Shown here: positions 45,973-57,758 of the stretch, piece after piece | How the letters are laid out: every line of letters starts with the position of its first letter | How positions within the stretch are numbered: the first letter of the stretch is position 1 | Assembly: GCA_002009475.1 (NCBI GenBank) | Contig: AYTS01000168.1 | Coordinates: forward strand, 1-64,000 | Length of the DNA stretch: 64,000 bases | Reading direction: 5' to 3' | Source: Candidatus Brocadia carolinensis | GTDB taxonomy: Bacteria; Planctomycetota; Brocadiia; Brocadiales; Brocadiaceae | Program-made: the position numbers and the translations under genes | The notes under the pieces: model-generated | Seen by the model: only the letters and a program-made list of their open reading frames with translations | The model's database searches: none | What the model was told of the DNA's origin: nothing

Positions 45973-47214
45973 TCAATCCATGTTATTTATTATCTCATCA
46001 GCAAACTCGGAACATTTCATCAGCCTGGCACCGGTCATCTGGCGTTCGAGATCGTAGGTTACCGTCTTGCGCCGGATGGTCTTTTCCAGGGCACGCACGA
46101 TCATCATTGCAGCATCGTCCCATCCAAGATGCTCAAACATCATAACCCCTGATAAAATTACAGAGCCCGGATTGACCTTGTCCAGTCCTGCATATTTCGG
46201 GGCGGTGCCGTGTGTAGCTTCAAAAACAGCGGCTTTATCACCGATATTCGCCCCCGGGGCCATGCCTAAACCGCCTACCTGAGCAGCACAGGCGTCAGAG
46301 ATGTAATCACCATTGAGATTCGGCGTAGCGATCACATCATATTCTTCCGGTCTCAGGAGCACCTGCTGGAACATGGCATCGGCAATCCTGTCTTTTATGA
46401 CAATTTTGCCTTTCGGCACGACGCCGATATGCTTCTTGAAGACGTCGTCTTCCGTTATCGTAAATTTGGGAAATTCCTCTCTGGCCACCTCGTAACCCCA
46501 TTCACGAAAGGCGCCTTCGGTAAACTTCATAATATTCCCTTTATGCATGAGGGTTACGCTCTTGAGTTCCTTGTCGATAGCATACTGTATGGCGCGTCTC
46601 ACCAGTCTTTTCGAACCGGTGACACTCATTGGCTTGATACCGATGCCTGAATCCTTTCGAATCTTTTTTCCCAGTTCTTGTCCAAGGAATGCAATGAGTT
46701 TCTTTGCCTCGAGAGACCCTTTTTTGTATTCGATCCCTGCATATACATCCTCCGTATTTTCACGGAAAATGACGACATTGAGTTTTTCGGGAGATTTTAC
46801 CGGACAGGGCACTCCGTCAAAATACCGTACCGGACGGACGCAGGCATATAAATCAAGTTCCTGACGAAGGGCAACGTTAAGACTCCTGATACCGCCACCG
46901 ACAGGTGTGGTAAGCGGCCCCTTTATAGCGACCTTATACTTCTTGATGGCATTCAGGGTATCTTTGGGAAGCCATTCCCCCCGCTCTTTAAAGGCACATT
47001 CCCCTGCAAAGATTTCCTGCCAGGAGATACGTTTTTTCCCCTTATAGGCCTTGTTTACTGCAGCATCAAATACGCGGACTGATGCATTCCAGATATCAGG
47101 GCCGGTACCATCGCCCCGAATGAAAGGGATAACAGGGTTGTCGGGGACAACCAATCGGTTCTTTTCTATTTTTATCACTGAGTCATGATCGGAACGTGTC
47201 TTCGTTTTCAGCAA
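45973..47214 (-). CDS. icd: Isocitrate dehydrogenase (NADP-type)
   Basis: 413 residues. It oxidatively decarboxylates isocitrate to 2-oxoglutarate. The substrate-loop serine region is [23 protein letters not shown] (around 105-127), with [14 protein letters not shown] and the C-terminal [41 protein letters not shown] is the coenzyme-binding segment, with Lys and Tyr positions of the NADP type as in E. coli. It is 6 bp downstream of the O-antigen ligase/TPR gene but is unrelated in function. Confidence 0.95.
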   Translation of the reverse strand: MLKTKTRSDHDSVIKIEKNRLVVPDNPVIPFIRGDGTGPDIWNASVRVFDAAVNKAYKGKKRISWQEIFAGECAFKERGEWLPKDTLNAIKKYKVAIKGPLTTPVGGGIRSLNVALRQELDLYACVRPVRYFDGVPCPVKSPEKLNVVIFRENTEDVYAGIEYKKGSLEAKKLIAFLGQELGKKIRKDSGIGIKPMSVTGSKRLVRRAIQYAIDKELKSVTLMHKGNIMKFTEGAFREWGYEVAREEFPKFTITEDDVFKKHIGVVPKGKIVIKDRIADAMFQQVLLRPEEYDVIATPNLNGDYISDACAAQVGGLGMAPGANIGDKAAVFEATHGTAPKYAGLDKVNPGSVILSGVMMFEHLGWDDAAMMIVRALEKTIRRKTVTYDLERQMTGARLMKCSEFADEIINNMD

Positions 47215-47219
47215 CTTCT

Positions 47220-50057
47220 CTACCTCCTTATATTGTTTGAAATTTTTACCAGTAAGGCTTGTGTCTCCTGATCGTCCGGCTTGAGCTCAAGGGTCTTCTT
47301 TGCTGTTTTTTCAGCAAGCTCATACTGGCGCATAGTATAATACGTATTACCGAGTACCTTATAAGCGGCAATCGAATTTCCATCTATCGCAATGGCTTGT
47401 TCACATTCAGAGACAACCTTGTCCCACTCTGCATTTTTCAAATAGAGATTGGCTAAAAGTACATGGATCTTTGCAGTGGCATAATCTGGATAGGTCTTCG
47501 TAAACGTTTGAAGGATTTGTTTGGCGTCGGCATATTGGCCTTTGTCGGTAAAAGCATCAGCCAGGTTGAACGTATATATGGGGTTGTCTGGTTTCAGAGC
47601 TACTGCCTTCTGAAATGATTGAACCGCATTATCGGGTTGTTTTTCTTTTTGATAAATCACCCCAAGATTGTTATGGTAGTCAGCCACGGAAGGATTGAGG
47701 GTAATAAGTTTTTTATACCAGGATATTGACTCTTCGTGGTTTCCCATGGAGAAATACAGTTTTGCCAGGTTATCCATATAAACGGGATCTTTTGAGTCCA
47801 ACTCTATCGCTTTCCCGAATGCAGGAATTGCCTCCTCGTACCTGCCCTTTTGGCTCAGGATTGTACCGAGATTATTATAATAACGGGGTTCTGCAGGGTT
47901 CAGCTCTACCGACTTCCTTGCAAAAATTACGGCGTGCTCCAAGTCCCCCTTTTGTATATAAGCATTGGCTAATCGGTACACAACATTTACGTCATCAGGT
48001 CGGATCAGATAGGCATTGCGGAGTTCTTCAATCGCACGATCCATCTCACCCTTTCTGAAATATAAGGAAGCGAGGTTGCTGTGGAAGACAGACTGAAAAG
48101 GGTCAGAGTCAATTGCCTTTTCATACCAGGCAATAGCGTTGTCTGCGGTGTCTCCGCTGAAGCGTTCTGCCAGGAATTGACAAATCAGCCCCAGATGAAA
48201 AAACCCCATGAAGTGCTCCGGAACCAGCCGCAACGTATTCTTGGCTTCCACGTATGCCTTTTGCATCCACGTCTCATTGTTTGTCTTCAACGCAACTTGT
48301 ATATATATTCTGCAGAGTTCGTCCCGATAAAAGGTTTCGTATGGATTAAGAAAAACAGCCTGACAGATAAAAGGCACTCCCCCCTCTACTGCCTTCTGCA
48401 GATTTTCCCCCTCGTAATTTATTACCCTACGCCCATATTCAAAACAGGCGTCCGCGCGATACACCCGAAGGATAAAAACAGAGGCGAACCCTATCGCTGC
48501 AAGCGCTGAGCAACAACCCAGCCACCGTAAGGAAATGCGCAGGCGGGAAAGTGGGAGGGTGAAAGGCTGCACGTATCCTGGACTTTCCCTTTCGGAATGT
48601 CCTTCTGTGATAGAGTCGCGCTCATCATCAGCCGACTCTCCTTCATTGAGTTTTACTATAGAGATACAAAGCCCCAGCATCACCCAGAAGAGTGTTACGA
48701 TAGGGGTATTCCCAAAGCTGAACTCGTTTTGGATAAGATAACAGAGTATGCCGGTAAGGAGACCCAGTACGAGAAGTTTGTCCCGATCACTCAACCGTTT
48801 ATACTTTCTACCGACACACACACCGAAGGCAGAGAGGAGCCAGATATACGTGCCAAGACCGAAGATGCCGCGGGTAACGGTTGTATCGAGGATGTCGTTG
48901 TGGATTCTATCCTGCCGGGGAAACGGAAAACCATGGTCGCTTTCCCGGACAGTAAATACCTTTGCCAGATGTTTTTGATAAAGTATGCCTATCGTATCAG
49001 GGCCAACCCCTAAAGCCGGATGGTCTTTTATGATTTGTACTGCCGCTAAGTACTGAAATATACGGGAAAAAGAAGAACCGGTAACAGAAAATTTGCCGGC
49101 AATCCAGGGCCTTTTGTGAGTCGGGCTCTCATCAGAAATCAGATTGTCAGATGGAGATTCCGTTGCTTGCACGTCAGCGGTAAAATGTTTAATCACCGAA
49201 GTTTCGTGTCTTACATTAAAGAATGTGCCAATAAGGACAAATACAGCAATCAGAATTGCGATCCTATATCTTTCCCGGTGCCATTTTTTGTAAATGAAAA
49301 AGAAAAGCGGTGTCAGGCTTCCGAGAAGTGCCACAAAACAGGCACGGGTATTGGTAAGCCAAAAAGCAGTATAGATAATCGCCGATATAACAAAAAAAAT
49401 CCATGCAATGTATTGACTTTTCAAATCTGACCATTCTGTTAGTCGGGGAATCATAAGAAAGAGAATGCAGGCTAATGGCAATGACATGACCAGATAGGCA
49501 GAGAAGAATACGGGGTTTCCAAAGGTAGAGAAGACCCGTCTCGCCTCAAAGCTGCTCCATTTGAACATGTCATATCCAAGATGTTGTGCAATCCCGTAAC
49601 ATGATGCAACAACGGCGCTGGCAAGAATGGCGCCGATAAGAAGGTGAATCCTTTTTCTGGTAGTTATGAAATTAACGGTGGCGTAAAAAAGAAAGAGATA
49701 GCATACGGTAGCTGTTAAACCCTCAAATCGTTTATACGTGCCAAAAAGACTCATGAGGGGGTTTATGGAGAAGATCGTCGAAATGATAAAGACACCAAGG
49801 TAGGCAAGGATGGGTATATCGATGGCAGTTCGTACAAACGTAAAATCCCGCTTGCATGCTGCCAGAATAATCCAGAAAGCCAGGAGTATTGCCGTTAATA
49901 AATATAAGATCGTTACTTTGCTAAGGTCGAAGACACTGTAAAGTCGTATATCAAAGAAAAGAGGAACGATTACCACTATCGTGATTAAGAAGCCAACGAG
50001 TAATTTCTCACAAAACCGCGAAATCGTTTCAAAAGTATTTTCCATTGAATCATTCAT
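47220..50057 (-). CDS. O-antigen ligase/polymerase-like membrane protein with TPR domain
   Basis: 945 residues. Residues 15-450 hold about 11-12 transmembrane helices with a Wzy_C/WaaL-type region ([51 protein letters not shown]). A linker containing another helix (around 510-530) is followed by roughly nine TPR repeats at 620-940 (for example [47 protein letters not shown]). The ligase half would join or polymerise glycans at the outer face of the inner membrane, and the TPRs may recruit partners. A glycosyltransferase gene is divergent, 90 bp away. Confidence 0.88.
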   Translation of the reverse strand: MNDSMENTFETISRFCEKLLVGFLITIVVIVPLFFDIRLYSVFDLSKVTILYLLTAILLAFWIILAACKRDFTFVRTAIDIPILAYLGVFIISTIFSINPLMSLFGTYKRFEGLTATVCYLFLFYATVNFITTRKRIHLLIGAILASAVVASCYGIAQHLGYDMFKWSSFEARRVFSTFGNPVFFSAYLVMSLPLACILFLMIPRLTEWSDLKSQYIAWIFFVISAIIYTAFWLTNTRACFVALLGSLTPLFFFIYKKWHRERYRIAILIAVFVLIGTFFNVRHETSVIKHFTADVQATESPSDNLISDESPTHKRPWIAGKFSVTGSSFSRIFQYLAAVQIIKDHPALGVGPDTIGILYQKHLAKVFTVRESDHGFPFPRQDRIHNDILDTTVTRGIFGLGTYIWLLSAFGVCVGRKYKRLSDRDKLLVLGLLTGILCYLIQNEFSFGNTPIVTLFWVMLGLCISIVKLNEGESADDERDSITEGHSERESPGYVQPFTLPLSRLRISLRWLGCCSALAAIGFASVFILRVYRADACFEYGRRVINYEGENLQKAVEGGVPFICQAVFLNPYETFYRDELCRIYIQVALKTNNETWMQKAYVEAKNTLRLVPEHFMGFFHLGLICQFLAERFSGDTADNAIAWYEKAIDSDPFQSVFHSNLASLYFRKGEMDRAIEELRNAYLIRPDDVNVVYRLANAYIQKGDLEHAVIFARKSVELNPAEPRYYNNLGTILSQKGRYEEAIPAFGKAIELDSKDPVYMDNLAKLYFSMGNHEESISWYKKLITLNPSVADYHNNLGVIYQKEKQPDNAVQSFQKAVALKPDNPIYTFNLADAFTDKGQYADAKQILQTFTKTYPDYATAKIHVLLANLYLKNAEWDKVVSECEQAIAIDGNSIAAYKVLGNTYYTMRQYELAEKTAKKTLELKPDDQETQALLVKISNNIRR

Positions 50058-50147
50058 TATTTTGAGTAAAATCTAAACGAACATCTTGCCAGCGCCACCA
50101 GGAAAGTTTTCCTGTGTTCATTTTAGATTTTTCAAGGTAATGGGAAT

Positions 50148-51326
50148 GTGAAGATCGCTATCAATACAACATCTGCCGTTGCCGGCGGCGGTGTCACCTA
50201 CATAAAAAACCTGCTGGCGTCTTTGTCACAACTAAACACAACCCACCACTATCTCATCCTGACAACACATGCGGGGAAAGAGCTCTTTTCCTTTCCGCAT
50301 CCTCAATTCACCTTTTTGTCTTTTCGACTGCCTTCAGGAAGCCCTGTGTTACGTCTCTGCTGGGAGCAGATTTTTTTACCCCTATTCCTCAAAAGGGAAA
50401 ACGTTACCCTGCTTTTTTCCCCGGCAAATGTGTGTCCTCTTTTTACCAAACTTACAAACGTAGTTATGATACAGAACATCGAACCTTTTAGCAATAGTGT
50501 TCCGGTAAATCGCGGTTTTATCCAAAGGCTACGACTGAAATTCCTGAAACTGCTCACGACATTGTCGATACAAAAAGCCCAGATAGCTATTTTCCCCTCA
50601 ACAAAAGCCCGTGTTGATACTGAAAAATCGGGAGTCCTGATGAAACAGGCTGAAGTTATTTATCACGGTATTAACCGGGCACTATTTCATCCCATTCAGG
50701 GTAATGATAACACCCTGCTTCAATTGAAGAAGGAATATCGAATAGATACCTTTCTTCTCTTTGTATCCAACATTCAGAGATACAAAAATTTCTTTGAACT
50801 GATAAAGGCCTTTGTCTTGTTAAGGGACAAAATAGACAGCGCCATCCAGCTTGTCCTTGCCGGAACCTGCTTCGACAGGAAATATTTTAACGAGATGACG
50901 GCTTTTATCACACGGGAAGGATATGACCACCGGATTCTCTTTTTGGGGAGAGTCCCCTATGAGGATTTGCCCTATTTATACTCTGCCTGTAAATTATTCG
51001 TATACCCTTCTACTTGCGAATCATTCGGAATGACTTTGGTGGAGGCAATGGCCTGTGGTGCCCCGATACTTGCTTCTCACAGTGAACCCATGCCTGAAAT
51101 TTGTGCAGATGCAGCCCTCTATTTTAATCCAACGAACCCGGCTGTAATAGCCGATGCGATAAGGAAGACACTGAATAATCAGGACATGATCTCTGCACTG
51201 GCAAGGAATTCACTGGAAAGAGCAAAGATCTTTTCATGGGATAATACGGCGATACACACTTTACAAACATTCCTTAGCGCAGCAAAGCCGCAACCGCATC
51301 CAGGCAAACCCCTCAACGGTTTCTAG
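50148..51326 (+). CDS. Family 4 (GT-B) glycosyltransferase
   Basis: 392 residues. The GT4 C-terminal motif is YPSTCESFGMTLVEAMACGAPILAS (around residues 285-310) with the catalytic Glu positions. The donor region is LLFVSNIQRYKNFFELIKAF. The N-terminus has the glycine-rich NTTSAVAGGGVTYIKNLL. It transfers a sugar from a nucleotide donor, probably in surface polysaccharide assembly given the divergent O-antigen ligase gene. Confidence 0.9.
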   Translation: MKIAINTTSAVAGGGVTYIKNLLASLSQLNTTHHYLILTTHAGKELFSFPHPQFTFLSFRLPSGSPVLRLCWEQIFLPLFLKRENVTLLFSPANVCPLFTKLTNVVMIQNIEPFSNSVPVNRGFIQRLRLKFLKLLTTLSIQKAQIAIFPSTKARVDTEKSGVLMKQAEVIYHGINRALFHPIQGNDNTLLQLKKEYRIDTFLLFVSNIQRYKNFFELIKAFVLLRDKIDSAIQLVLAGTCFDRKYFNEMTAFITREGYDHRILFLGRVPYEDLPYLYSACKLFVYPSTCESFGMTLVEAMACGAPILASHSEPMPEICADAALYFNPTNPAVIADAIRKTLNNQDMISALARNSLERAKIFSWDNTAIHTLQTFLSAAKPQPHPGKPLNGF

Positions 51327-51733
51327 TGTTAAAAGTGGGTAAAAGATGGTCTCCGAAGAGAGAATGTGGTGGAGAAAGCTTCCAAGAATGGTTTTATGGG
51401 GAAATACTACAAGGCTGCAACGAGAAATCATCGTCGTGCCATCATCACGGCATAACCCAGAGGATCCGACATACCAAGACGATGGTTACAAATGTCTTAC
51501 CGTATCTTTAGCAGAGAATATGGTAAGAGCGCACATCCTTTCGAGGAGCGACAAAAAAAGCATTCTGGATGGTGAGGATTCTTGCTGGAGTTGAAATCAG
51601 ATGACAACCGAGACCACTTGTTCTGCCAATAGAGGGGATTGGTTGCGACTACCCTGCGTCAAACAATATGGGGGAAAATATATTTCTGTTATTTTTTGCC
51701 AGGCTAAACTCTTCGCCGGCGGTTTGAGATGGG
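51327..51733. other. Region with doubtful coding remnants
   Basis: 407 bp between the glycosyltransferase and the convergent HtrA gene. Overlapping short ORFs (51346-51594 and 51326-51511) show no known motif. Reading in pieces through several frames gives patches that look protein-like, so a decayed gene is possible. I make no functional call. Confidence 0.3.
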
Positions 51734-53125
51734 TTATCGGATTTTTATTCTGGCGTAGCCCTGATGCTCACCTAATTTATCAGCCCAGACGATACCAATC
51801 TCCCAGACGTCACCCTTTCGCATAATCTTCAGCAACGCGCCCAGTTCTTCAATGTCATTAATCCGATACTGGCCAACATACACCATTACATGGCCCTCTT
51901 TTATCCCTATTTCTGCGGCTGGGCTATTTTTTTGCACTCCCGAAATTAATATCCCGCTCTTTACCCACCACAGATGTAATTGTTTTGCAAGTTGCGGGGT
52001 CAAATCCTGAACATATAAACCCAGCTTCTCCAGGGCAAGTTTTTCTATGGAAGGAAGCGGCGCCTTTTCCAGTTTAACATCGATCTTGAGCTCATTCCCA
52101 TAACGATTAATATTAATATAGAGCTTATCACCGGCGTTTTTCTTGAGTATGTATTTTTCAAAGTCAAGAATATCCAGGATCTCTTTCGAGTCTATTTTGG
52201 TAATGTAGTCCCCTACTTTTATGTGTGCCTTGTCGGCAGGGCTTCCCGGCTCAATTGATGAGACCTTGATCCCCTTTGAACTATCCTCCTGTTCCTCGAC
52301 CTGCGCGCCAAACCATATTTTATTGAGTTCTCTGAAATTGAAGAGTTTCACGAGGGTCTGTCTTACTTTATCAACAGGGATGGCAAAACCGATTCCCTGC
52401 GCCTGATTCACAATAGCGGCATTAATGCCAATAAGTTCTCCGTCGATATTGACGAGAGGGCCTCCGCTGTTTCCGGGATTAATCAGCGCGTCCGTCTGAA
52501 TAAGACCTTCGTACTTAATGTCTCCGTACTCGCTGTTGAATGTCATGGTACGGTTTTTTGCGCTTAACACGCCCGTTGTAATAGAGTTTTCCAGACCAAA
52601 AGGATTACCCAACGCTATGACGGATTCACCAATCATGAGATCCTTTGATGTCCCCATCCTGACATAGGGAAGCGGCGTAGGCGAATTGATTTTTAGAACG
52701 GCGAGGTCGCTGATTGGGTCAGAGCTAATCATGGAAGCTTCAAAGTCTCTGCCATCTGACAATCTTACCTTAATCTTTGTTGCACGGCTTATCACATGTT
52801 CATTAGTAACAATATAACCGTCTTCGTCGATAATGACACCGGAGCCTAACGGTCTTTCAACCATTTGCTTCTGGCTCTGGCCAAAGAAATCATTGAAAAA
52901 TTGGTCAAAAATCTCACTTCTTGAGCCATAATACGGGTCTGCATGCCGCACACTTATGAGTCTTTCTGTGCTGATATTAGCCACTGCTGGCCCAACCTTT
53001 TCAACGGCAATAACCGTGGGGGTCCTGCGATTTGAGGAGGTTTCGTGGGCAGATACCTTGTGGAACAGGAAAGGGATACAAGCAAGCGTCAAGACTACTG
53101 ATAAAAAGACAGCGGATTTTTTCAA
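51734..53125 (-). CDS. HtrA/DegP-type periplasmic serine protease
   Basis: 463 residues. Signal peptide at 1-26. The trypsin-like domain shows the triad: His in VTNEHVIS, Asp in SDPISDLAVLKI and Ser in INPGNSGGPLVN. Two PDZ domains follow at about 270-350 (VSSIEPGSPADKAHIKVGDYI) and 375-463 (SGVQKNSPAAEIGIKEG). An N-terminal region with DQFFNDFFG is like the DegP LA loop. The enzyme degrades or refolds misfolded envelope proteins. It is a single gene between repeats. Confidence 0.94.
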   Translation of the reverse strand: MKKSAVFLSVVLTLACIPFLFHKVSAHETSSNRRTPTVIAVEKVGPAVANISTERLISVRHADPYYGSRSEIFDQFFNDFFGQSQKQMVERPLGSGVIIDEDGYIVTNEHVISRATKIKVRLSDGRDFEASMISSDPISDLAVLKINSPTPLPYVRMGTSKDLMIGESVIALGNPFGLENSITTGVLSAKNRTMTFNSEYGDIKYEGLIQTDALINPGNSGGPLVNIDGELIGINAAIVNQAQGIGFAIPVDKVRQTLVKLFNFRELNKIWFGAQVEEQEDSSKGIKVSSIEPGSPADKAHIKVGDYITKIDSKEILDILDFEKYILKKNAGDKLYININRYGNELKIDVKLEKAPLPSIEKLALEKLGLYVQDLTPQLAKQLHLWWVKSGILISGVQKNSPAAEIGIKEGHVMVYVGQYRINDIEELGALLKIMRKGDVWEIGIVWADKLGEHQGYARIKIR

Positions 53126-53155
53126 GACCGTTCATCCAAAAAATCTTATGGTTCT

Positions 53156-53536
53156 TATAGTATTACTGTGTCAAAACTTCTTTTTTTTGTAAGTTTTTTA
53201 ACATACCCCGAAATCCCTGAGGTAGGGCAACCGTCCCCGGTTGACATCCTAACGCAGCAAAGCCGCAACCAAATTCCCCGTTGTGAAAGCAGAAGATTGC
53301 TTCGGAAAAGACCCCTCGCAATGACACGGGCTATGCTTTGGTAACATAATTATGCGTTGTCATTGCGAGCGAAGCAATCTTTCTCTCAAAAACAATCTGT
53401 ACTTCCTGATAAGGGGTAGATAGGGTTGCAAAAAAAACTTACAAAAAAAAAGAAGTTTTTTACACGGTAATACTATAATGACAAGCGGAGACGCTTGTCC
53501 TACCGATAGAAAGGATTTGGTGCAGCTTTGCTGCGC
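53156..53536. repeat. Variant-C repeat interrupted by an inverted MITE-like copy
   Basis: The first part (53156-53252) matches variant C up to GACATCCTAACG. The last part (53478-53536) resumes variant C with ACAAGCGGAGACGCTTGTCCTACCGATAG and ends with GCTTTGCTGCGC. Between them lies a complete inverted copy of the main repeat (53253-53477). The nested arrangement shows that the main type can insert. It fills the gap between HtrA and the DUF4340 gene. Confidence 0.82.
53253..53477 (-). mobile_element. MITE-like repeat, copy D (inverted, nested)
   Basis: About 225 bp, read on the minus strand, collinear with copies A and B: TATAGTATTACCGTG at 53477 through the A/T hairpin and the CGCAATGAC/GCAATCT arms to GCGGCTTTGCTGCG at 53253. 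No ORF, so it would need transposase supplied in trans. Confidence 0.8.
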
Positions 53537-53544
53537 CGGCACTC

Positions 53545-55975
53545 TTAATGAAATCCGCCATGTGGAGAACTTTTTGGGGGCATCCCGTGTGGTGCATGCG
53601 GAACGGCGCCTGAAGGCATTCCTTTCGTTTCATCAACAGATGTTTGCGGCACTATTTCAGGAATAACCGTAGTAAAATCCTCTTCCTTTTTTATCAGGTT
53701 AGCAAAGGCTTCTTTATCAACGACATAAATATAATCAGAGTCTTTGTTTTTTACGTAATAGCTGTTGGCATCTTTCTTCTTCCCAAGATAAAGTACGGCA
53801 TCGCCGCCTTCCAACCCAATGGTGATCACTGCCTGTGGTTTATCCAGTGAAAATTGCGTCAGGTTGGTTGCTTTATATTGTTCGATATAACTGCCTTTTA
53901 ATTCGTCCAGAGTGCGGACAAAATAATCCACCTCCCGTCCCTGAACCTCTTTCTGTTCGTTATTTTTTAACTTCCAGACATTATTTACTTTTTTCAATGA
54001 GAGGCTTCTTTCATTGTAGTTCAGCGTCAGCTCTTTCACATCCGTTCTCTCAAAACTCAGAATCTTGGTTGGCACCAATTCAGCATCCAGATTTTTAATC
54101 TTGGGCCAGGAAAGCTCAAATACGAGATCGCTGTCAGCAAACATACCATACGAGCTCACCTTGTCACCATCCTTAACTTTCTTTCCAATAAGTAATGTCC
54201 TTGTTTCGACGATTTTTTCTAAAGGTTCCTTGGGTTTCACATCAGACTCGGTCTTTTTCCTATCTTCTTCCGATATTTGCTCCGGAACCTTTTCATACGT
54301 GACAGAAACCCGGAGTACCGGATTGTTCAGTCCATAGGGATTAAGATCCTTCGGGCCCTGGACGACATAGTTGTCCACCTTTAAAAAAGACATGTCCCAG
54401 ATAATCTGATTTATAGCGTTCGTGTCCGCTGTCGTTTGAACAGGTTTTGAAAGTTCCCACTGAAATTGCCCTTCTGCATCCTTTTTGTTTGTTATGTCAC
54501 ATACATAGGTACGGTCTGGTTTTTCGATCACCAGCTTCTTGACTAAATCCTTGTTAAACTCACTTACCAGCCTGTCGCGGAATCTCAGAAGCGGATTCTC
54601 AATCCTGTCATAGAATTCAACGGTAGGGGCCGTGTATACCGGATCTTCACCCACGCGTTTTACATAACATTTGGTGCCGTCAGGCAACTTGTTCCCCACA
54701 AAAAATTTAGCCAGCTCCTTGTCTTCCTCCTTGGTAACAGAAATCTCAAAAACGGGGTTCTTTAAGCCATATGCGGCTAAATCCGTTGGCTTATCTGAAA
54801 TAAAATCTTCTATCTCAAGGGTCTTTATCTTCTCAATAAAGTTCTTCACCGTATCCTGGTCGGCGTAAATATTGATTGGCTTTGTGAGTTTCCAATCCAG
54901 GTCTAATGACTTTTCAATAGCAATGAGATCATTCGGAGTTTTAATTTCCAATTTGTTTACACCATAGGTACCAATCGATTCAAACCTTACTACTTTTCTG
55001 TCTCTCAGGTCATTTGGCTTTTTATTCAAGTCTGCAAGAATAATATCTTTCAGGAAAAATACCGTCGGCTCATCCACGCGCTTCACATACACCTTATTGT
55101 CCAGGGAGTGGCCAAACATGACAGCTTGCGAAACGCCTTTCTCTGTAATTGTAACGGTGTAGCGGGGAGCATTCAGGCCGAATTTCACCAAATCACCCGC
55201 TTCCTCGGTGATAAAATCGTTACGGTCAATTTGCAGATTCTTCAACTTGCTCAGGAGATCCTTGACTTTTTCCAAATCTGCCAAATCGTTAACAGGTTCA
55301 GAAATTCTCCAGAAACTGCCCTTCCGGTTACAAACGATGTCATACTCCGCCGACTTCACTTCGACCTTATCTACCGCCTCCTTGTCAAAGGAAAACACCC
55401 ATTTGCTTCTTAAATCGAGGATATTTTTCGTAACTTTGCCGAGAAGCGTTCCCGGCACGACCACCACCTCATCACTCGCATCGAGTTTTATATATACGTT
55501 GTCGCCTGCAGCAAGCTTTTGACCGACAAAGACGGTATATTTATCCTTCGGTCCAAACACCTGGATTTTATCGGGTTTTGCCGGAATGTCAGTATACATG
55601 GAAATGGAGATCTTTGGGGTGTCGAGTCCATAATCTTTGAGATCAAACGGCTTATCCCCTTCCTGCTTAAATGCGCCCACCTTATTCATAAACTCAAACT
55701 CAGAGAGGATGCTGTTGACCTCTGAATTGTCCGACCGGAGTTTAAGCGGTTCAACGATCTGCCAGTAATTGTCTTCGCCTTTTTGCAGGACAACCTTGCC
55801 ACTTTCGTTGTTCAATTCAATCTTCTTGATCATCGATGCCTTAAAATCTGGAAGCACCTTTTTTTTGCAGCCTTTCCCATTCCTCATGAGGAAGTTGTTT
55901 TCTTTCATAAAGGAAGATGTACGAAATACCGATAGCTGCAACAATTAAAAGGATAATGGTTGTTTTAAGTTTCAT
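53545..55975 (-). CDS. DUF4340 repeat protein of a Gld-type ABC system (frameshifted)
   Basis: The restored protein is about 809 residues. ATG 55975 starts a membrane anchor (TTIILLIVAAIGISYIF) and a linker (HEEWERLQKK). A run of eight T (55859-55866) must lose one base to continue as VLPDFKASMIKKIELNN. Several DUF4340-like units follow, each a beta-rich module with phrases like DYGLDTP, FGLNAPRYTVTI, YGLKNPVFEISV and YGLNNPVLRVSV, then FVGNKLPDGT-like strands. The C-terminal tail is Pro/His/Gly-rich. It belongs to the operon GldA-GldF-GldG-DUF4340; the family is thought to sit in the envelope with GldG. Function unknown. Confidence 0.85.
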
Positions 55976-56053
55976 AGCTTAATTCTTTCCTCCCGCAGAG
56001 AACATCATGAAATTGAATTGATGGCAAATCTTCATTTATATGACACTCCTGAA

Positions 56054-57758
56054 TTAACGGCGTCTCTTCCACCAGACGATGCTGCCAATAACAATAGGTA
56101 TTACCGGAATGCCCGCAATCGATATCCAGAAGATTACCTTCATTTGAACTGGGCTAATGGTCGCCTTGCGGAAATCAGGTGGTTTGGCAGAAATCCCCAG
56201 TTGCGTTTCCTTTTTGGCTAACCAATTAATGGAATTGCGAAACAAATCCGCATTCCCAGGATTTTCTATATATTCGTTTGTGGCAAAATCTACATCTCCA
56301 AAGACTACGAGTTGCGCACCCTGCGGTTTTGCCGCCGGGTCATTCGCCATAGCCGGATGTGACTGAAGAACAGACTTTGGCAATTCCTTTACCCGTGAAG
56401 CCACTGCCAGAGATACCGGTCCCTGCACATCAGTGTCTATATTATACTCAGGTTTCTTCTTTTGGATATTTGCAACATCAATCTCTCCCCACGATCCCTC
56501 AGGCGCACGCAAGAGCACGGTTGCCTGGTAGGGCATCTGGTCGTTTGGCGGAGTAGCATCGACAGGACATGCACCGAAGAGAATCGTATTATACGTCTTC
56601 AGATCATTGGTAATCGGGTGATCTTCAGCATATTCATCCTTGCCCACATAGATTTCCGCAACCGTCTGTATACCAAAAAGAGGCATATTAACCTTGTTGT
56701 AGACCACGACATCATCACGGACTGCAATGCCATATTCCGGCAAAAGTGTCTTAAATCCCGTGGGAGCATTTGGGCTAAGCGCGGGTTCCAGCATAAGCAA
56801 AAGCTTGCCCCTGTTTTCAAGATAGTTGCGAATAATGTTCAATTCTTCCGTCAGATATGCCTTCGTCGGTCCCGCAACCACGAGCACTTCGCAATCATCC
56901 GGAATTTTCTTTGTAGTCAGAATGTCCAGTGGAGCCACACGACAATTATCCCTCTTGAGGGCGTTGGCAATTCCGGAAACTCCTCCGCGGTCAAAATCTT
57001 CAAACTGCCGTTCTCCATGGCCGGTAACAAAGTAAATAGCGGTCTGCTTCTCCTGAGTAACGTTAAGAATTGCTTCGGTAAATGCCTCTTCTCCTTTAAA
57101 CTTAAAAGGATACTGCCTTTCTATTACCTCGCTTTGCTGGACATGTTTGCTGTACTCACCACACTCAAACACCACCGTGTTGAGCTGGAGATCGCTGATA
57201 TTGAGACGTTTCGCCAGCTCTTCAACCTTGGTACGGTTCCTTAACGGATCGACACTTTCCACTTTAATCTTGTCCGTGTGGTAGGCATATTCCTTCAGGA
57301 TATCCATGATTTGCTCATAAAACATCTCCCCCTGATTAAAGAGGGTAGTAATGACAATGGGTTTTTCCAGGTTTTTGAGAATATTTTTGGTTTTGGATGA
57401 AAGAGAATATTTTCCGGTAACGGTAAGGTCAAAACGCTCGTAGTGCCGGTTATTGAGAAACCCGACTACGGCAAAGATGCACGCCGCAAAGATAGACATG
57501 ATAGCGACATTGGTGCCAACCAGCGCCTTTCTCTTGGACGCCTCGGTTGAAAACCAGTTTTTCCTGACAGCCACGACAGAACTAAATCCAATAATAACAG
57601 CTCCGCCAACACCCATGGGAACCAGAGATGAAATCCCCCACGAATTGAAGATCCTTGATATACCAAAGCCCGCGATAACCGCAATGATTCCGGCCAGGAT
57701 AATATATCCGCATACTTGTTCAAACCAATCGTTCTTTTTTTTTATTCAAAGCGCTCAT
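56054..57758 (-). CDS. GldG-like ABC system auxiliary protein (frameshifted)
   Basis: The restored protein is about 567 residues. ATG 57758 overlaps the stop of the GldF-like gene as ATGA. A run of nine T (57735-57743) must lose one base to read NDWFEQVCGYIILAGIIAVIAGFGIS and join the main frame. Two or three N-terminal helices, then a large GldG-type soluble domain (YSLSSKTKNILKNLEKPIVITTLFN, YFVTGHGERQFEDFDRGG, LVVAGPTKAYLTEELNIIRNYLENRG) and a C-terminal helix (VIFWISIAGIPVIPIVIGSIVW). Related to the IFT52-like GldG of gliding bacteria, but widespread in non-gliders. Confidence 0.88.

Noticed and set aside
51326-51594. Short overlapping ORFs after the glycosyltransferase
   Set aside because: No motif or ribosome site is convincing; noted only as a possible decayed region.
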